Under the pieces are notes generated by a model. That model had not been told where the DNA came from. It worked only from the letters and a program-made list of their open reading frames with translations, and ran no database searches. This document shows positions 1 through 12,179 of a DNA stretch of 64,000 nucleotides, in pieces (positions within the stretch are counted from its first letter, which is position 1; each line of letters begins with the position of its first letter). The stretch covers positions 605,055 through 669,054 of the forward strand of contig KL647327.1 in NCBI GenBank assembly GCA_000727475.1. Reading direction: 5' to 3'. Origin of the DNA: Sarcocystis neurona. Taxonomy: Eukaryota; Apicomplexa; Conoidasida; Eucoccidiorida; Sarcocystidae. A program made the translations under genes and the position numbers.

Positions 1-1468
1 GGGAGGTCTTTCGCCCACCTGCTTTTCACTCAAACTACCCGAACGTATGGTGCATAAGTAGACCGGCTGTTAGGTGTTCTTGTACCCATACACACATGCA
101 TATGTACTATCTTACACATACAAGTTTGCAACACACATATACATATATATAGAGAGAGAGGGAGATGGGTAGGTATACAAGAAGGCGGAGGAGAAGTAGG
201 TTCCTCTACGAGTGAATACCGGGGACAGCCGCCCTGTGTCTGACGCAGGGAATTGTCCACCTATCCAAGTATTATATGCATATCTGTAATTCTCTGCATA
301 TATATCTATAGATGGGTATAGACAGATGAATTAGGTAGATTAATAGTTGAGTACATTAGAGAGACAGATAGATTCAAGAGGTTGATGACAGATAGATTAG
401 GTAAGGAGATAGATTAGATAGACATACAGATAGGAAGATAGGTATGAAGTTATCATGCGTACGCATGCGTGATCTTTTGTCCACATGTGGTACATATAAA
501 GATATCTCTATATGTGTCTGAAGATGTCCACAGGCGTGCGAAACTCTTCTTTCTCTACTTTCTTCTCTCTCTCTATATGTGTATGTATGTGTAGACGGCA
601 GCTGTTCTCCCTCTGACGGTCTCAGCAAACGACTAGTCCACGCGCAGATAGTATGTACGCATTCACTTCAGTAGTTGTACATACGTGTACACATGTACAA
701 ATATACACATATATGTATACGCATATATATATACATGTATCTGTGAAGCAGAGGGAGCGAGACAGAGGAAGCGGTGGCTGAATAGAGTTGCCCTGGTGGG
801 GGATATCTGTCGTTTTCTTCTTCTTTATCTTCTTCCAGTTGGCGTACGAAGAACGTGACGGCGCAGAATACCACCCTCAGACATCTGCGCAGAGGGATGG
901 GTGCGCTTCTCACTTTGACGAAGAGGTGTATATATGTGTTTATACGTGTGTTGAGAGGCAGGCAGGCCTTGTCCAGTACATCTACCCTGTGAGGGAAGAA
1001 GGGGAGAGTACGCGCAGTCGGAGACACTTCCTCCACGTGTATATATTTATATATACGCGAGTGAACGGGAGGGGCACTCCAGCAGGGAATGGCGGTGTGC
1101 GAAAGACTCGTATTTTTGCCGTGCGTGACCATGCGGACGAATAGACATATATGGATATATGCACGTGGAAAGAGACCTACAGGTTCGACGACCTGTCTAT
1201 TTGCATGCGTATATATATATATATATATATATGAAGTATGTGTACCTAAGGTATGTGTATCCGTTAGATCCGACTATGTATTTGCATATAGACACGTCAG
1301 AACAGATACACACGTGTGTGTGCATTTATATATATATATATATATCTACACATCTGTATATACGTATGTATGCACCGATGTATTTGCATGTTGATGTATA
1401 TATATATATGTTCCCGTTATGTCTGACTATATATTTACACGTAAACACTTTAGTACATATATATATAC

Positions 1469-1499
<31 letters not shown>

Positions 1500-1645
1500 T
1501 AGATAGATAGATAGACGTATGTGTGTATCGGTCATGTCCGAGCGAAGACGCATATCGACGTATACGTACAGCATGTTGTGTTTGTATCGGAGGGGAGAGC
1601 ACCTCGAGTGTAGGTTTTTGTGTGCGTGCGGGTTGCTGTGCACAG
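1..1645. other. Non-coding, microsatellite-rich stretch
   Basis: I see no supportable gene here. Open frames are either Tyr/Ile/His/Thr strings made by TA and CA repeats or are very short. Imperfect GATA/GACA repeats lie at about 340-430, (TA)n runs at about 1210-1232 and 1329-1345, and a (GA)n-(GATA)n block at about 1480-1515. Two diverged copies of a TCCGTTAGATCCGACTAT-like segment lie about 155 bp apart near 1258 and 1412, so part of the stretch grew by local duplication. Confidence 0.6.
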
Positions 1646-1862
1646 GCTACGCGTTCCTGCGTGAAGAGTGGGATGAAGACGACGAAGAACAAGGGACGGA
1701 GAACGACGAGGAGGAGGAGGACGGAGCGCCCGGAGGCTTCTTGCACTCGTCGTCAACCTACGGCCACGTCTCCTCTTCGTCCGCCGCGAGCAGGCGCCTC
1801 TCCTTGGCAGAGAACGAATCGCCTTCCCTGCGGCGTCTGCTGCACGTCCGGCTATCCGATTT
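1646..1862 (+). CDS. Candidate exon, acidic/Ser-rich protein (unidentified)
   Basis: This open frame is bounded by an acceptor (GTGCACAG before 1646) and a good donor (GTGAGC at 1863). It encodes about 71 residues. An acidic block contains DEDDEEQ and NDEEEEDG and is followed by a Ser-rich part and SLAENESPSLRRLLHVRLSD. The charge pattern and clean splice ends favour a real exon over a repeat shadow. No family is recognised. It may belong with the exon at 2272-2353. What is missing is the first exon and the link across the CTG-rich stretch between the two. Confidence 0.4.
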
Positions 1863-1889
1863 GTGAGCGCTGCGGATGCGCATGCAAAG

Positions 1890-2260
1890 ACACGAGCCTT
1901 CAGCAGCTGCGATTGCTGCTGCGAGGGCTGTTCTGCTACAGCAGCTTTGCTGCTGTCGCTGCGAAGCCTGGCCGCTTGAACTGCCGCTGCTGCTGCTGCG
2001 ATGCCTCCTCTGCTGAAGTAGCTCCGCAGCAGGAGCAGGAGCAGAAGCACGGAGGAGGAGAAAGTGTTGTACAGGCAGCAGTGCCGCGAGGCCGGTGGCT
2101 CGCCCTGCGAGCAGGTGAGCAGCTGCTATCCCTACTACGCATGGTCTTCACGTGATGAACTGCCGCTGCTGCTGCTGCTCGACTACTACTGCAGCGGTGC
2201 TGCACCACAGCTCTGCCGGCTGCTGCAGCCGCACTGCCGCTGTTGCTGGGCTGCGCTGCC
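1890..2260. repeat. CAG/CTG triplet-rich tract
   Basis: Interrupted CTG and CAG triplets (for example GCCGCTGCTGCTGCTGCG near 1983 and GCTGCTGCTGCTCG near 2165) give long Leu, Ala, Cys or Gln frames on both strands. It is typical of the triplet repeats that pepper Eimeria-type genomes. It sits between two exon candidates, so part may be translated as Ala/Gln/Ser, but the frame cannot be chosen from sequence alone. Confidence 0.6.
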
Positions 2261-2271
2261 ACCCTCTGCAG

Positions 2272-2353
2272 GAACAGGTGGGGCGTCTGCTGCTGCTCGG
2301 GCTTCTTCCTTGTTAAGCGTGTGTGCTGCGGTATTGAGCAGCAGTCTCTACCG
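2272..2353 (+). CDS. Candidate Ala/Ser-rich exon (unidentified)
   Basis: A CTCTGCAG acceptor precedes 2272 and GTGAGG follows 2353. The 26-codon frame reads TGGASAAARASS... and ends ...SSSLY. Entry and exit phases are internally consistent (2 nt in, 2 nt out). It probably belongs to the same unidentified plus-strand gene as the acidic exon at 1646-1862. Low-complexity composition limits confidence. Confidence 0.3.
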
Positions 2354-2403
2354 GTGAGGCGCCGCGCAAACAGTCGACTCGCCGGGACCTTGGGGCTCGG
2401 CAC

Positions 2404-5400
2404 GGCGACCAGTCAGGCATGCTCAGATGTACTCGTTTTATAGTGACGAAAAAAGGTGGAATTTGTGCTCTTTCTCTGCAGGCGGCCCGGGGACACGCAC
2501 TACTCCATTAGGAATCTGTGAGACGATGTAATAGACGCTGCGCATTCCTAGGGAGGGACTGAAACGCATGCAACCACGCTCGTGCGACGACGCAACACCC
2601 GCCGAAGGCGTATATCGACGTACGTGTCTGTGTCTACAACTACTTCATATTTCGCAGCGTCCAGCAGCTCCGTACACTGCACCTAGTTTCTGTAGTTGTA
2701 TACTCTATCTATATGTCTATCTGTCTCTCTCTCTCTATATATATATATATATTTACATGTTACTTATGTGCGGGACAAATATATACAGAAGGTAGACACG
2801 TTGCAGCAAGGCATCGTATAGAGAAGGGGGAAAGACACGGTTCTACGCGCACAAGGCCCGCTCAAGAAGATCGGCTGTTGCGGTGTACGTACACTTGAGA
2901 GGCGACTGTTCTTGCCCATACGTCGTGTCGCTTTCTGGACAGGCGTTCCTAACGTACGCGCCTCTGTGGTGGACTGGCCCCTGGTGTTAGGCTAGAGAAG
3001 ACGTGGTGTGCGGAGTGTATGTACACCCCGCGCAGACGTCGAAGTGTGCTTTTTCTGTCTCCCCCCACTGGCGTAGCGACAGCTTCAGTCCACAGCACGG
3101 CTAGCTGGGTGCAACCCACTTCAAGCGTACAGACACCGCGGGGAAGGGCACGTACCTGCTTAGGCGTAATATACCACCAGCGCCTCTGTTTAGCTCCATA
3201 TATGCTCTACGACGCGTGGCTCTGGGTGCTCCTGCAGGCGTATGCGTACGCGGTGTACGTACACCATGGAACCACCTACAACAGCGCACACACGCATGTA
3301 TACGTGTGCATACCTATAACGTATGTATATATATATATATATATGTATACATGTACTGCATTAATACATTTATGTATACTGTATTAAGACATTGATGTAT
3401 TCTGGTACATGTGTGTCGGTATACAGGCGACTTACTCTGACCGTGGAGATGCCCTGTCTAGCCATGCATGGTGCCCGTAGACGTGGAGGTGTGCTGATAT
3501 ACTACTCTGCCCAAGCCCCAAGTGTAGTAAGGCAATACGCGTATGCTCCGCAGAACATTTTTACGCCTATAATATATATATATATATATATATATACATG
3601 CGTAGATATAAATATATATATATATATGCATGTATACATAACATAATGTAGATACACGTGTGAAGGTGAAATATGTGTGTACCTGTATCTACATATCCGT
3701 ATACATATATATATATATATATATACCTAGACGTGTGGTTACGTTTGAAACCACACCGTAGACATATGCATATATGGAGGAAGGTGTATTTATACAGCAA
3801 AGGAGTCTCAGTAGCTCTGCAGTGAAGTTATCATTTCTCAACGGCCGTTTGTAGGCGGTCCCACCACCTGGAGATGTGTCTCTGTCGCCGCTAGACGTGT
3901 CTGTCTGCTTGCTTCCGTCCACGACAGCTACCACACGGGGCACACGCGTGTCTGCGCGCGAGGCCTATCACGTGTGACACGGGGCTCAGTACCGGCAAAC
4001 AGCGGTGGAGCTGCTGTGTCTACCCTACTACGAAGCTGCGCCGCACGGCGTCTGCATTTGTCTATATCTGTGGAGTATGCACAGCGGTGTATACTTGTGC
4101 AAAAATGTGTACACTTGTATACGAAGAGCCAAGCAGTTCCCTGTTTGTGGGCAGGCGTGTGAAGCACAGAGACGCAGTGCTCGTACTACACCGGGGGCAG
4201 ATAGCCAGTCTGTCCACTACGTTCAGCTGAGAGTCAGCGTCCTTAGATGCGCCTGCGGTAGCCGCCACATGTGCAAGTGTCCAGCCCCAGCAGAGAGGAC
4301 GCAAACGAGCACGACCAAAGACGCTGCGGCGAGAGCAACCAGAGAAATATCGGCGTCGCTGCGGCCGCGACTGAAAAACTGCACTAAGGTGCATGCAGCG
4401 TTGAAGCAACAGCAAGCGCCTCATACACGCATCCGCCGCTCGCGCTGGCCCTCGCACTTCCTTTCCACCGTCCCAGCGAAGAAAAGTTCCCTTTCTTCTG
4501 TCCTGGGTTGACGCGTTGTCCACAGATACCCACGCGTGTGTATGGGTACGTACGCGAGTGTCTGTGTGGGATACGCTGAAGACATGCACGCCATGTGTAG
4601 TCCTCGGGCCGACCCAAAGATGTGTAACCTGTGTGGGGAGAAATTTGTACACTCGTGGACAATCCAAGCAAATGCAGCTGTTTTCCTTCGGCGTCACGAG
4701 GAGACGTACAGACGTATATGCGTATATACATATATATATTTATATGCATTTATGTGTTTATTTGTGCGCGCACCCGCCGTAAGGGGAGAAAACGTATGAG
4801 TGAGTATTCATGTCATGTTAAGATTTTAGCGTCGGTACGCGAGCTGCGGAAAAGAGAGACGTCACGTCGTTTTCCCATTTTGCCGCGTACGTATGCGTGT
4901 GGACTATATATACATAGATGTCAGGACAAAACGGGTGTGTGTACATGCGGGTCCTCATGAAGGACTTCTCACGCACAGCTGCTGAGCGTCACGGCCCACT
5001 GCACTTACACTGTTGCCAGGCCCTCCATTCTGTCTGCAACTTTGTGTAACAGAGTGTATACAGGTGTGGCCTTGCGTATATGGCTCTCTCTATACATGGA
5101 GTTGTGTTAGTGGGCCTCTCTGTGTACACACGTACGTGGCACTACACATGTAGATACAGATGTACTGCGACACATGCACTCTGTATTGCTGTACACATGC
5201 ATGCATATGCATGTAGATATACGTATACGTACATGTATGTATGCATATATACGTATGCAAATATATATGCACACGGGAGTCTATCAATAACGACGTGAGT
5301 GTCCCATGCGCGGACGCGTCCACCTGTGTAGTCAACCAATGTATACGTGAATCCGTAAACACCTATTGAACTGGGTCCGCGCACGGAGGTACCCACGCAC

Positions 5401-6380
5401 GTGCGTGCTCACGGATAGTGCAGTGCATATCTTCTGGTCGTTTGGGTGCTAATAATTGCTTCCACAACGTTCCCTCGTTGTCGGTATCCTCTTCGTACGC
5501 CCTTGTTTCCCGCTCGCTTCTTATGTACAAAGCGCCTGGGGAAGCCACGTGCATGTTGGAAGGTGGAGCTTCTCTCTGGGGTGGTAGTGTCGGCTACCTT
5601 GCTAGATGTGCGAGGTCGGCAGCGCGCTCTGCCGCGGTGTAAGTACACCCAAGTACCTACACCTGCGCCCCCACCGCGCCGGAAAGAGAAGTAGCAGCGC
5701 GAACGCGTGAGGAGGCGACGAATCCTGCTTCTTCCGTTACAAAAGAAATCAACATACCTTTTCAGCCGTCACGTGGAGACAGCGGGATACATAGGAGAAG
5801 CAACCTAGTTCCGCAAATATCAAAGAAAACTGCTTTCACTGATATGTGAATTTGTCACCCATGCCTGTGCGCGGCAGAGAGCCTGTCGGTGTCGGGGGCC
5901 ACATGGTCGTGGTCACATTTTTACACATATACACGCACACCGGTTCGCACTCTCACATACAAACCGATACATATGTACATTTACATATGTGTACGTGAAC
6001 ATGTTTATACATGTAGACGTGTAATTATTCATGTATCCTCCTGCAGCAGTTCCAGTCGGGGTGCACACGTATGTATGCTTATGTGTACTCGCAGTTGTGG
6101 CAAGTCCCGCACTAACGCGTACACATATATACATATACATATATATATATATATACACATATAGACATACATACACGGGATCAACTTGTGCGCCGCCATC
6201 AGGTCCACGTCAACACCTGCAGCCTTCAAATGAAGCAGTTCCCTGCCGTACCGGTCTCGGTGCCCGGAGGACCTCAGTGCCTCTGTCCACAGCGAGGCAC
6301 GAAAATATATGCGTCAGCTATGGGTACCCCGCATATACGTACATACATACATATACCTTTACATGCGGGTAGGTTGGTAG
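2404..6380. other. Gene-poor stretch with (TA)n repeats
   Basis: No exon with convincing splice ends was found. The stretch carries (TA)n runs near 2740, 3325, 3572-3596 and 3705-3725, and mixed TGTA/CATA repeats near 5190-5270 and 6120-6170. Two copies of the 12-bp palindrome GTGTACGTACAC lie at about 2883 and 3254. Frames at 4005-4511 and 5418-5694 are open but show no clear coding pattern. Confidence 0.5.
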
Positions 6381-6499
6381 ACGCATGCAGCCACGTCAGC
6401 CACTGAGCGACATACGAAAGCTCTTCTATCATAGACGCTTCTGCGGAGCTCCGAAGCCGCGCGTACAGCTGCTGTCGCGCCCCTGTTCGTATCACGGTA

Positions 6500-6991
6500 C
6501 ACTGCTACAACTATTGATGACGCTATTGTTGCTAGGAGGGCGTCCTCGGCTGCTGCTCCTGCTGCTTGTGTTGCGGTTGCTCTCTCGTATGAAGGCTGCT
6601 TCTGCAGCGGCTGTTCCTGCCGCGCGCAGCAGTGCCTTCGTCTGCACCTGCGTCGCATTGTCTACGTTGTCCACACTTCGTATTGTTGATGGTGTGACGT
6701 CGCTGCCACGAACACGCTGTGCTCCTGCCGGTGTCTCCATGTGTTTCTGCTGCCAGCTCTTCCTGCCACTGCGCTCCTCTGTTCCTGCCCCCTTTCTCCA
6801 GGAACCGGTTTCTCACTCTGTTTATCCACAGCTCCTTTGATCCACCCGACCTCTGCTGCTGCGGCTGCCATGCTGCCGCAGCTGCTGTTGCTACCCTCCT
6901 GCAGCTACTGCAGTGGGTAAGGTGCTACCGGTCCTGCCACTCCTGCCGCGACTGCCACACTGCAGCAACAGCTGCTCCTCTGCGTCCTCTG
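6500..6991. repeat. CTG-rich tract downstream of the minus-strand gene
   Basis: Frequent CTGCTG and CTGCCGCT triplets lie just past the stop codon of the gene at 6992-8032. The opposing Leu/Cys-rich and Gln/Arg-rich frames are treated as shadows. It probably includes the 3' untranslated region of that gene. Confidence 0.4.
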
Positions 6992-8032
6992 TTACATTTG
7001 CTGTTTCAGCACTCCCCTGCTATCTTCCGCCACTCTTGTTGCGTCCCTTTTCGGGCGGTACGGTTCGGGACCTCGCTCGCCGACGCCCATCCATATCTCT
7101 CCAGTTAAATCCCAGCCTTTCCTTCTTGCTGATTCAAGCAAATTTTTCCTAGCAGGACACGCCATCGCTTCACGGGCAGCCACGGGGTCCACCCATTCCT
7201 CTACAGACAATATCTCCAAGGCTTTGTGCTTCATGTATTGACCCTCCTTGTCGCCTCCTGCTCCTCTTGCTGCCTCTCCACCGGAGTCCGCTGTCGCCGC
7301 CTCTACTGTTGCTGCTGCTACCGCCCGTTCTGCTGCTCTGCGCGCCGTGGTGGGCGACGCGGGAGGCGCCGCAGCTGCAAGCTCTCTTACGTACACTGTC
7401 TGAGACAGAAATCCAGACTGGCGAGTATTGAGAGCCGCTAAGTCATTCAAGACAGGTGCAAACAGTCTCACCTCTTCGTAAGGCACTACGAGTCGTCGTG
7501 TAATTACCAAATTCTTATACTGTTGCCGCCGCTGCCCTGGGAATCCGTCCGCTTGAAGTGACGCTGCAGCTACCGAGGGCACCCCACACCGTGCCTCTTT
7601 TCTCCCCACTGCTGTTGCTACTGCGCTCGGACACGCTTCTCCTGCAGCGGTCTGCGCCGAACCTGCTGCTGCAGAAGACGACCCTGTCGCTGCCGGTGGA
7701 CCACCTACTTCTGCGTCATCCTCTACAGTACGCAAGGTACACTGAGATCCTGCTGCTGCTGAGGAGGAGGAGCAGGACGGAAATAGCGCCCGCCACTTCT
7801 CTCGTACCTGCCTTTTCAACCCTGCAGCGGCGAGTGGCAGTGTGCATGCACAACGTTTACTACAGCAGCCGCATGTTTTTTGGTGCTGCTGATCCGCAGT
7901 GGAAGGAGCAAAGCGAGGCAGCCGCGTGGCGTCAGATAAACTTCTTCTGCAGTACCACCCAGCGGCAAAAGAGGAAGCAACTACCGCAGCCCCTACATAA
8001 GGGGATAGCTTGTTGCTACACACCTGTGACAT
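6992..8032 (-). CDS. N-terminally anchored protein with possible ABM-like domain
   Basis: A single uninterrupted 346-codon frame starts MSQVCSNKLSPYVG. Residues about 11-28 form a hydrophobic segment (AAVVASSFAAGWYC) that could be a signal anchor or transit peptide. After an Ala/Ser-rich spacer, the segment from about residue 170 reads KNLVITRRLVVPYEEVR, then FAPVLNDLAALNTRQSGFLS. Later comes LEILSVEEWVDPVAAREAM. These two blocks resemble the strand-helix halves of a dimeric alpha-beta barrel of the antibiotic-biosynthesis-monooxygenase (ABM) type, separated by an Ala-rich insertion from CAG-type repeats. The domain call is inference from pattern; the coding call is stronger. The C-terminus (GPEPYRPKRDATRV) is basic. 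Haem or ligand binding is not claimed. Confidence 0.65.
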   Translation of the reverse strand: MSQVCSNKLSPYVGAAVVASSFAAGWYCRRSLSDATRLPRFAPSTADQQHQKTCGCCSKRCACTLPLAAAGLKRQVREKWRALFPSCSSSSAAAGSQCTLRTVEDDAEVGGPPAATGSSSAAAGSAQTAAGEACPSAVATAVGRKEARCGVPSVAAASLQADGFPGQRRQQYKNLVITRRLVVPYEEVRLFAPVLNDLAALNTRQSGFLSQTVYVRELAAAAPPASPTTARRAAERAVAAATVEAATADSGGEAARGAGGDKEGQYMKHKALEILSVEEWVDPVAAREAMACPARKNLLESARRKGWDLTGEIWMGVGERGPEPYRPKRDATRVAEDSRGVLKQQM

Positions 8033-9259
8033 TTTTTGAAAGAGCTGTTCACATTTTACTGTAGGTCAAGTCTCTAATATGCATCTATGCGCCACGGCCG
8101 CTAGCTGTATATATGTATATGTACGTGTCAACATCTGAGTATACCACATTCCTTATATATATTCGAGTACCTTCGCTATGTTCACAAGTACATACAGGCG
8201 TAGCTGAGAGATCGATGATTTTATGTGCATATGTATGTAACCGATCGCTCGGATGTTGCTTCAGGAGACAGGTAGAAAGTGAGTCATGCAGCGAGACTGG
8301 GCGCATTTCTACGGAGTTCCCGGCTTCTCTGCGCAGCAAGTGCTTGTAGTCACACGCGTGTACGTATGGGGGCATGTGCGCATCCACATACACACGACAT
8401 ATGCACAGGCCCTGATGTATACGGTTGTACTTAATGATAATAATACACGTGGAGAACAGTGAATATATTCATACAAATATATGTATAGTCGTGCGTCACA
8501 ACCTTGAGGAGCTTCTCTGTGTGTACAGTGAATGTGAGCCTGGCGCCCTTGCGATATATCAATACTGCAAAGATACTGACAGAGGCGTCTTCCTGTCTAC
8601 GCATGTGTGTGAGGACTTCTACACATGTATATACATGTATGTATATATATATATATGCCTGTCAGGAATGCGCATTAGAAGTGTGCGTAAGAGGAGAGTC
8701 GTAAACGGCTGCATGCGTTTGTTCGCTTTGGTTTGCAGAGTGACTTCCACAGATGTACACCGTCTAGCAAGAAAGTCCTTGATGTTTCAATGAGGTCAGG
8801 GGGACTTGAAAAGGCGCCTCGATCCGTTGCTGCTGGCTGCATTTGTCCTCCTTTGTGACGGGATGGATCTCCGCGTCCCCGTTGCTGCTGGAGCGGCTGC
8901 TCCTCTGCCGGCGGTGCTCGCTGTTCCTCGGTAAGTAGCACTGACGTAAGCACGCGCGAAGGAAAGTCTAGATATGACGCCTCTTGTCGTCACAGCAGGG
9001 CAGATGCTAACGGCAGCAGTAGCCAGTAGTGAAGGACGCGCCCAGCAGTCGCGAAACAAAACACTGGCTTGCACCGCAGGGTGCTCGGGGTGTACGTACA
9101 CTGCGCGGTGCCTGTGGGGTGTGCGTATACCGCTGCGACGTGCAAAAAAAGTGGACACAATCTCATTTTTGTGGAAGAGACGTTCTGGAAAGGGCGAGTA
9201 CGGTCGAAATAATCACAAAGCCATTACTTTGTAGTTTTCAAGATGCCTTGAAGCGTATG
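8033..9259. other. No confident gene
   Basis: One frame at 8521-8630 (ECEPGALAIYQYCKDTDRGV) reads like protein but lacks a clear donor. A minus-strand frame at 8675-8953 (Gln/Arg/Ser) is ambiguous. A GTGTACGTACAC palindrome lies near 9090. Otherwise the stretch holds TA/CA microsatellites near 8110-8160 and 8636-8656. Confidence 0.4.
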
Positions 9260-9270
9260 TCAGGTGTCCG

Positions 9271-9624
9271 TTGTCCGTACACCGCAGTACCGAAGATATG
9301 TGGATAGCGCGGGACTTCTCATGTCAAGAGACAAAGGCCACAGCGGAATACACTCTATCACGGGATCTTCCCAAGGAACATCACCTACTGGGGAGTAACA
9401 GCATCTGCGAGTGCGTCGGTAAATTGAGTGACGCGCACGGCGAGAGCAAAGACCCAGGGACCCCGTCACACTTACGGAGACGGAAGAAGTCCGGGATCAA
9501 GACAGATAAAAACTTGGTGAACTGTATACTTAACGGCGTTCTCGCAGGCTTTTTTTTCTTCACGAGAGCCGCACAGTTCTGTGCAGATCTACGTCAGCTG
9601 CAGGTTCGACTTGCAAAGCTATAA
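9271..9624 (+). CDS. Ambiguous open frame of non-repeat composition
   Basis: The plus frame (117 codons; for example RDFSCQETKATAEYTLSRD and SGIKTDKNLVNCILNGVL) lacks the triplet bias of its surroundings and could be an exon. A minus frame over 9260-9469 (SPVGDVPWEDPVIECIPLWP) is equally protein-like, so strand is undecided. No family recognised. Confidence 0.25.
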   Translation: MSVHRSTEDMWIARDFSCQETKATAEYTLSRDLPKEHHLLGSNSICECVGKLSDAHGESKDPGTPSHLRRRKKSGIKTDKNLVNCILNGVLAGFFFFTRAAQFCADLRQLQVRLAKL

Positions 9625-9670
9625 ATAGACAGCACCTGCAGATCTAGATCCGCTGCAGCCTCCTCCTGTG

Positions 9671-9746
9671 CAGATATACGGAGACAGATTGACAAATTTA
9701 CATCAGTCGGCGCAGATATACACAGACAGATTGATAAATTGATATA
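9671..9746. repeat. Two-copy 41-bp direct repeat
   Basis: CAGATATACGGAGACAGATT at 9671 recurs as CAGATATACACAGACAGATT at 9712, followed in both by GA(C/T)AAATT. The copies are close enough for a recent local duplication. Confidence 0.6.
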
Positions 9747-9821
9747 GATTATTCTACATGTGGGTGGTGAACGGGAGGAAGGTGTTCGGGTGCACCGAGC
9801 GGTTGGCCGTACACAGCAGCA

Positions 9822-10319
9822 TCAGCACACACACAGTACTACAACCTGTCGTGCTGCAGCCACCACGGCTGCTTCAGCCGCCGCTTTTGCAAGCGTGGGC
9901 TGCCAGCGCTGCTGCTGTGTAGCTGCCGCTGTCCGTAGTGTTGTGTAGCTGTTGTCACTGCTGCTGTAGCTGTTGTGACCGCTTCTGTAGCTGTCGATTG
10001 CTTGCAAGCGAAGAAACAGCGCCGTACGACAAGGCGCCGGAAAACGCTTGTAGAGGGGAAACAGACCCCTTGCAGTGTATATCAAATCGGCGGCACCATC
10101 TCGTCGATCAAGAGAGCTCGCTTTCACGCGAATGTAGTGTTGTAATACCAACAACAGCAGCGACACCAACAGCAACGCCAGAAGCAGCCACTGCAGCGCT
10201 GCAGCAGGATCGGCAGCGCCAACACCAAGAACTACCACTGCTACAACACAACAACTGGCGGAGTGCGAGGAGGAGCTGCAGCAGCACTCGTTCCTAGAGG
10301 AGCGCAGCAGCGATAACAA
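9822..10319 (-). CDS. Ambiguous minus-strand open frame
   Basis: The central part of this frame (HYIRVKASSLDRRDGAADLI, then ARGLFPLYKRFPAPCRTALF) is not explained by triplet repeats and reads as protein. Its upstream part is poly-Leu from CAG on the plus strand and its downstream part Ala/Gln from CTG/CAG. A second minus frame starting at 11017 (MISMKHYSYIREAVQALRAL) might be the first exon of the same gene. Splice links were not resolved and no family was recognised. Confidence 0.25.
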   Translation of the reverse strand: MLSLLRSSRNECCCSSSSHSASCCVVAVVVLGVGAADPAAALQWLLLALLLVSLLLLVLQHYIRVKASSLDRRDGAADLIYTARGLFPLYKRFPAPCRTALFLRLQAIDSYRSGHNSYSSSDNSYTTLRTAAATQQQRWQPTLAKAAAEAAVVAAARQVVVLCVC

Positions 10320-10849
10320 GACACGTGTGGCTGAGCTGTGCGGGGCAAACGCTCACACTGTACGTCGTAGTGCATTCTGCGAAGTTATTAGGATCTCGGG
10401 TGTTGCCCGCTAGATCCGCAGCTGCAGTGTTGTCTGGTGTTGGAGGGGGGGGGGGACCAGGGACAGGCGCTGCTGCTGCGGTTGTGTTTGGTAAAGGCCG
10501 TGAGGATCGATCCGCGGGAATGTCGTTGACTTGCCGCTTCTCCCAGATCTATCGATTTTTCACGCCGCAGGACCTATAGCGGTGGGCCAAGACCGGGCGC
10601 AGCTGCAGCAGCCTCTCCCCAGAAGGGCGGCAGCACCAACAAGATTTTCAGCAGGGATTATGAACACGGTCATAGAAGCAGGATAAGGAACAGATCCAAC
10701 AGCAGAAACACGAGCAACAGGCTCCTTCTGATCACGAGCACCAGCAGCAGATACCGAGCGGAATGACAAAAACCAGCAGGGACAACACCAGCAGCACATG
10801 CCGGTGCGGCACTGCCTGTCGAGGCAACGCGGACGGTAGAGACGCTGTC

Positions 10850-11017
10850 TCGCCTCTCTCTCTGTGTGTACACGGCTTTTTGCAGAGGACGCTGCATTGC
10901 TGCTCGGGCGGGAATTGCGGACTGCCTCTGTGTCACTAAGGGGTCGTCGGCGCTGGGGAGTGCGCGCAGGGCCTGCACGGCTTCTCGTATGTATGAATAG
11001 TGTTTCATACTAATCAT
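10850..11017 (-). CDS. Candidate first exon (unidentified gene)
   Basis: The frame opens with MISMKHYSYIREAVQALRAL and continues PSADDPLVTQRQSAIPARAA before reaching possible donors near 10873 (GTGTAC) and 10849. The early part has normal protein composition and precedes other minus-strand open frames to 9.8 kb. A donor cannot be fixed, so the end is approximate. Confidence 0.3.
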
Positions 11018-12179
11018 AGAGCATACATAGGCAGTGGCCTATCTGTACGCCTCCAGACACGGATCTACAAAATCTATATTTACACACAGGGATACGTATG
11101 TGTGTACAAGTACACGCATTATCTTGTCTCTGGTACATCTGCTAGCATCTGCTGTGTATCGACTCAGCAGCTCCCGTTAACAACGGCTGCAAGCGCACGC
11201 CGGTTGAAGAGCTGCCGCACTCCTGCGTGCAGCGCCGCTGGTAGAGAGCGACTGATCACCACTCGCAGCAGCAGCAGCAGCAGGACATTGAGGAGCAGCA
11301 GCAACAGCCGGACGTTGAACTGCATCACAGCAGCAGAATTTCTTTATAACAACACCCGCGTTAGCGCAGCGGTTGGAAAAGCAGCGTCTGGCGCGTGTGC
11401 AGAAGCTCCCAACAGGAGTGGCCGGCAGCGGTGATACCCCCATCCGTAGGCCTGCAAATGTTTTAACGTGTTGGTATCTACTTCCACGTGGCTCTGCGGC
11501 TCTGGTCGTCGTCCCTTTTGCTTTGCGTGACGTTTTTGAGAAGGCAAACGAAATTGCTGTTTCCGCGGTTTCCCCCTTGCAGGAGAGACATGTGTGCAGC
11601 TGCGGTTGACGTTGCCGGCTTGTATTTCCCCTGCGATTGGCGAGACCTCTTCTTTCTTGCTTTCCTTCCGCAGGTGCACTGCGCAGTTCTGACGCTGCTG
11701 TGCGGACGCATGCAGGGCATGACACGCATGCAAGTTGCTGCTGCTGTTGCAGGGGCAAGGGCAAGAGAGATGGAAACAGCGCATGCAGGAATATGCCACA
11801 GCGCCAACGACACACCGCGAGCGGCAGGGACGCTCCTGATGTGCTGCTGCATGCAAACACGTAGACCTCTGCTGCTGCTGTACAACGCAACAGGAGGAAA
11901 AAAAGCCCCGTGGCTTACAGACTTGGGCGGCCGGATCAGCGGCTGCATTCCGTCCTTCGCATGCAGACAACGTGCGGGCTGTACGCCACCCCCACTACCG
12001 GCAGCATGCCCGCAGAAGTCGGTTGAAGCTGCGTCTGAGGCTCCCGCTGCATGCGCCGCACGCGAAGTCTGGGAGGAGAGCTGGGGATTCTGGGGACTGC
12101 CGCAGGTGCTGCAAACCGTTGCAGCAGTTGAGCAGAGGACAAGGAGCAAGCGACGCAGGCCCCAGCAACGAGGTCGCAC

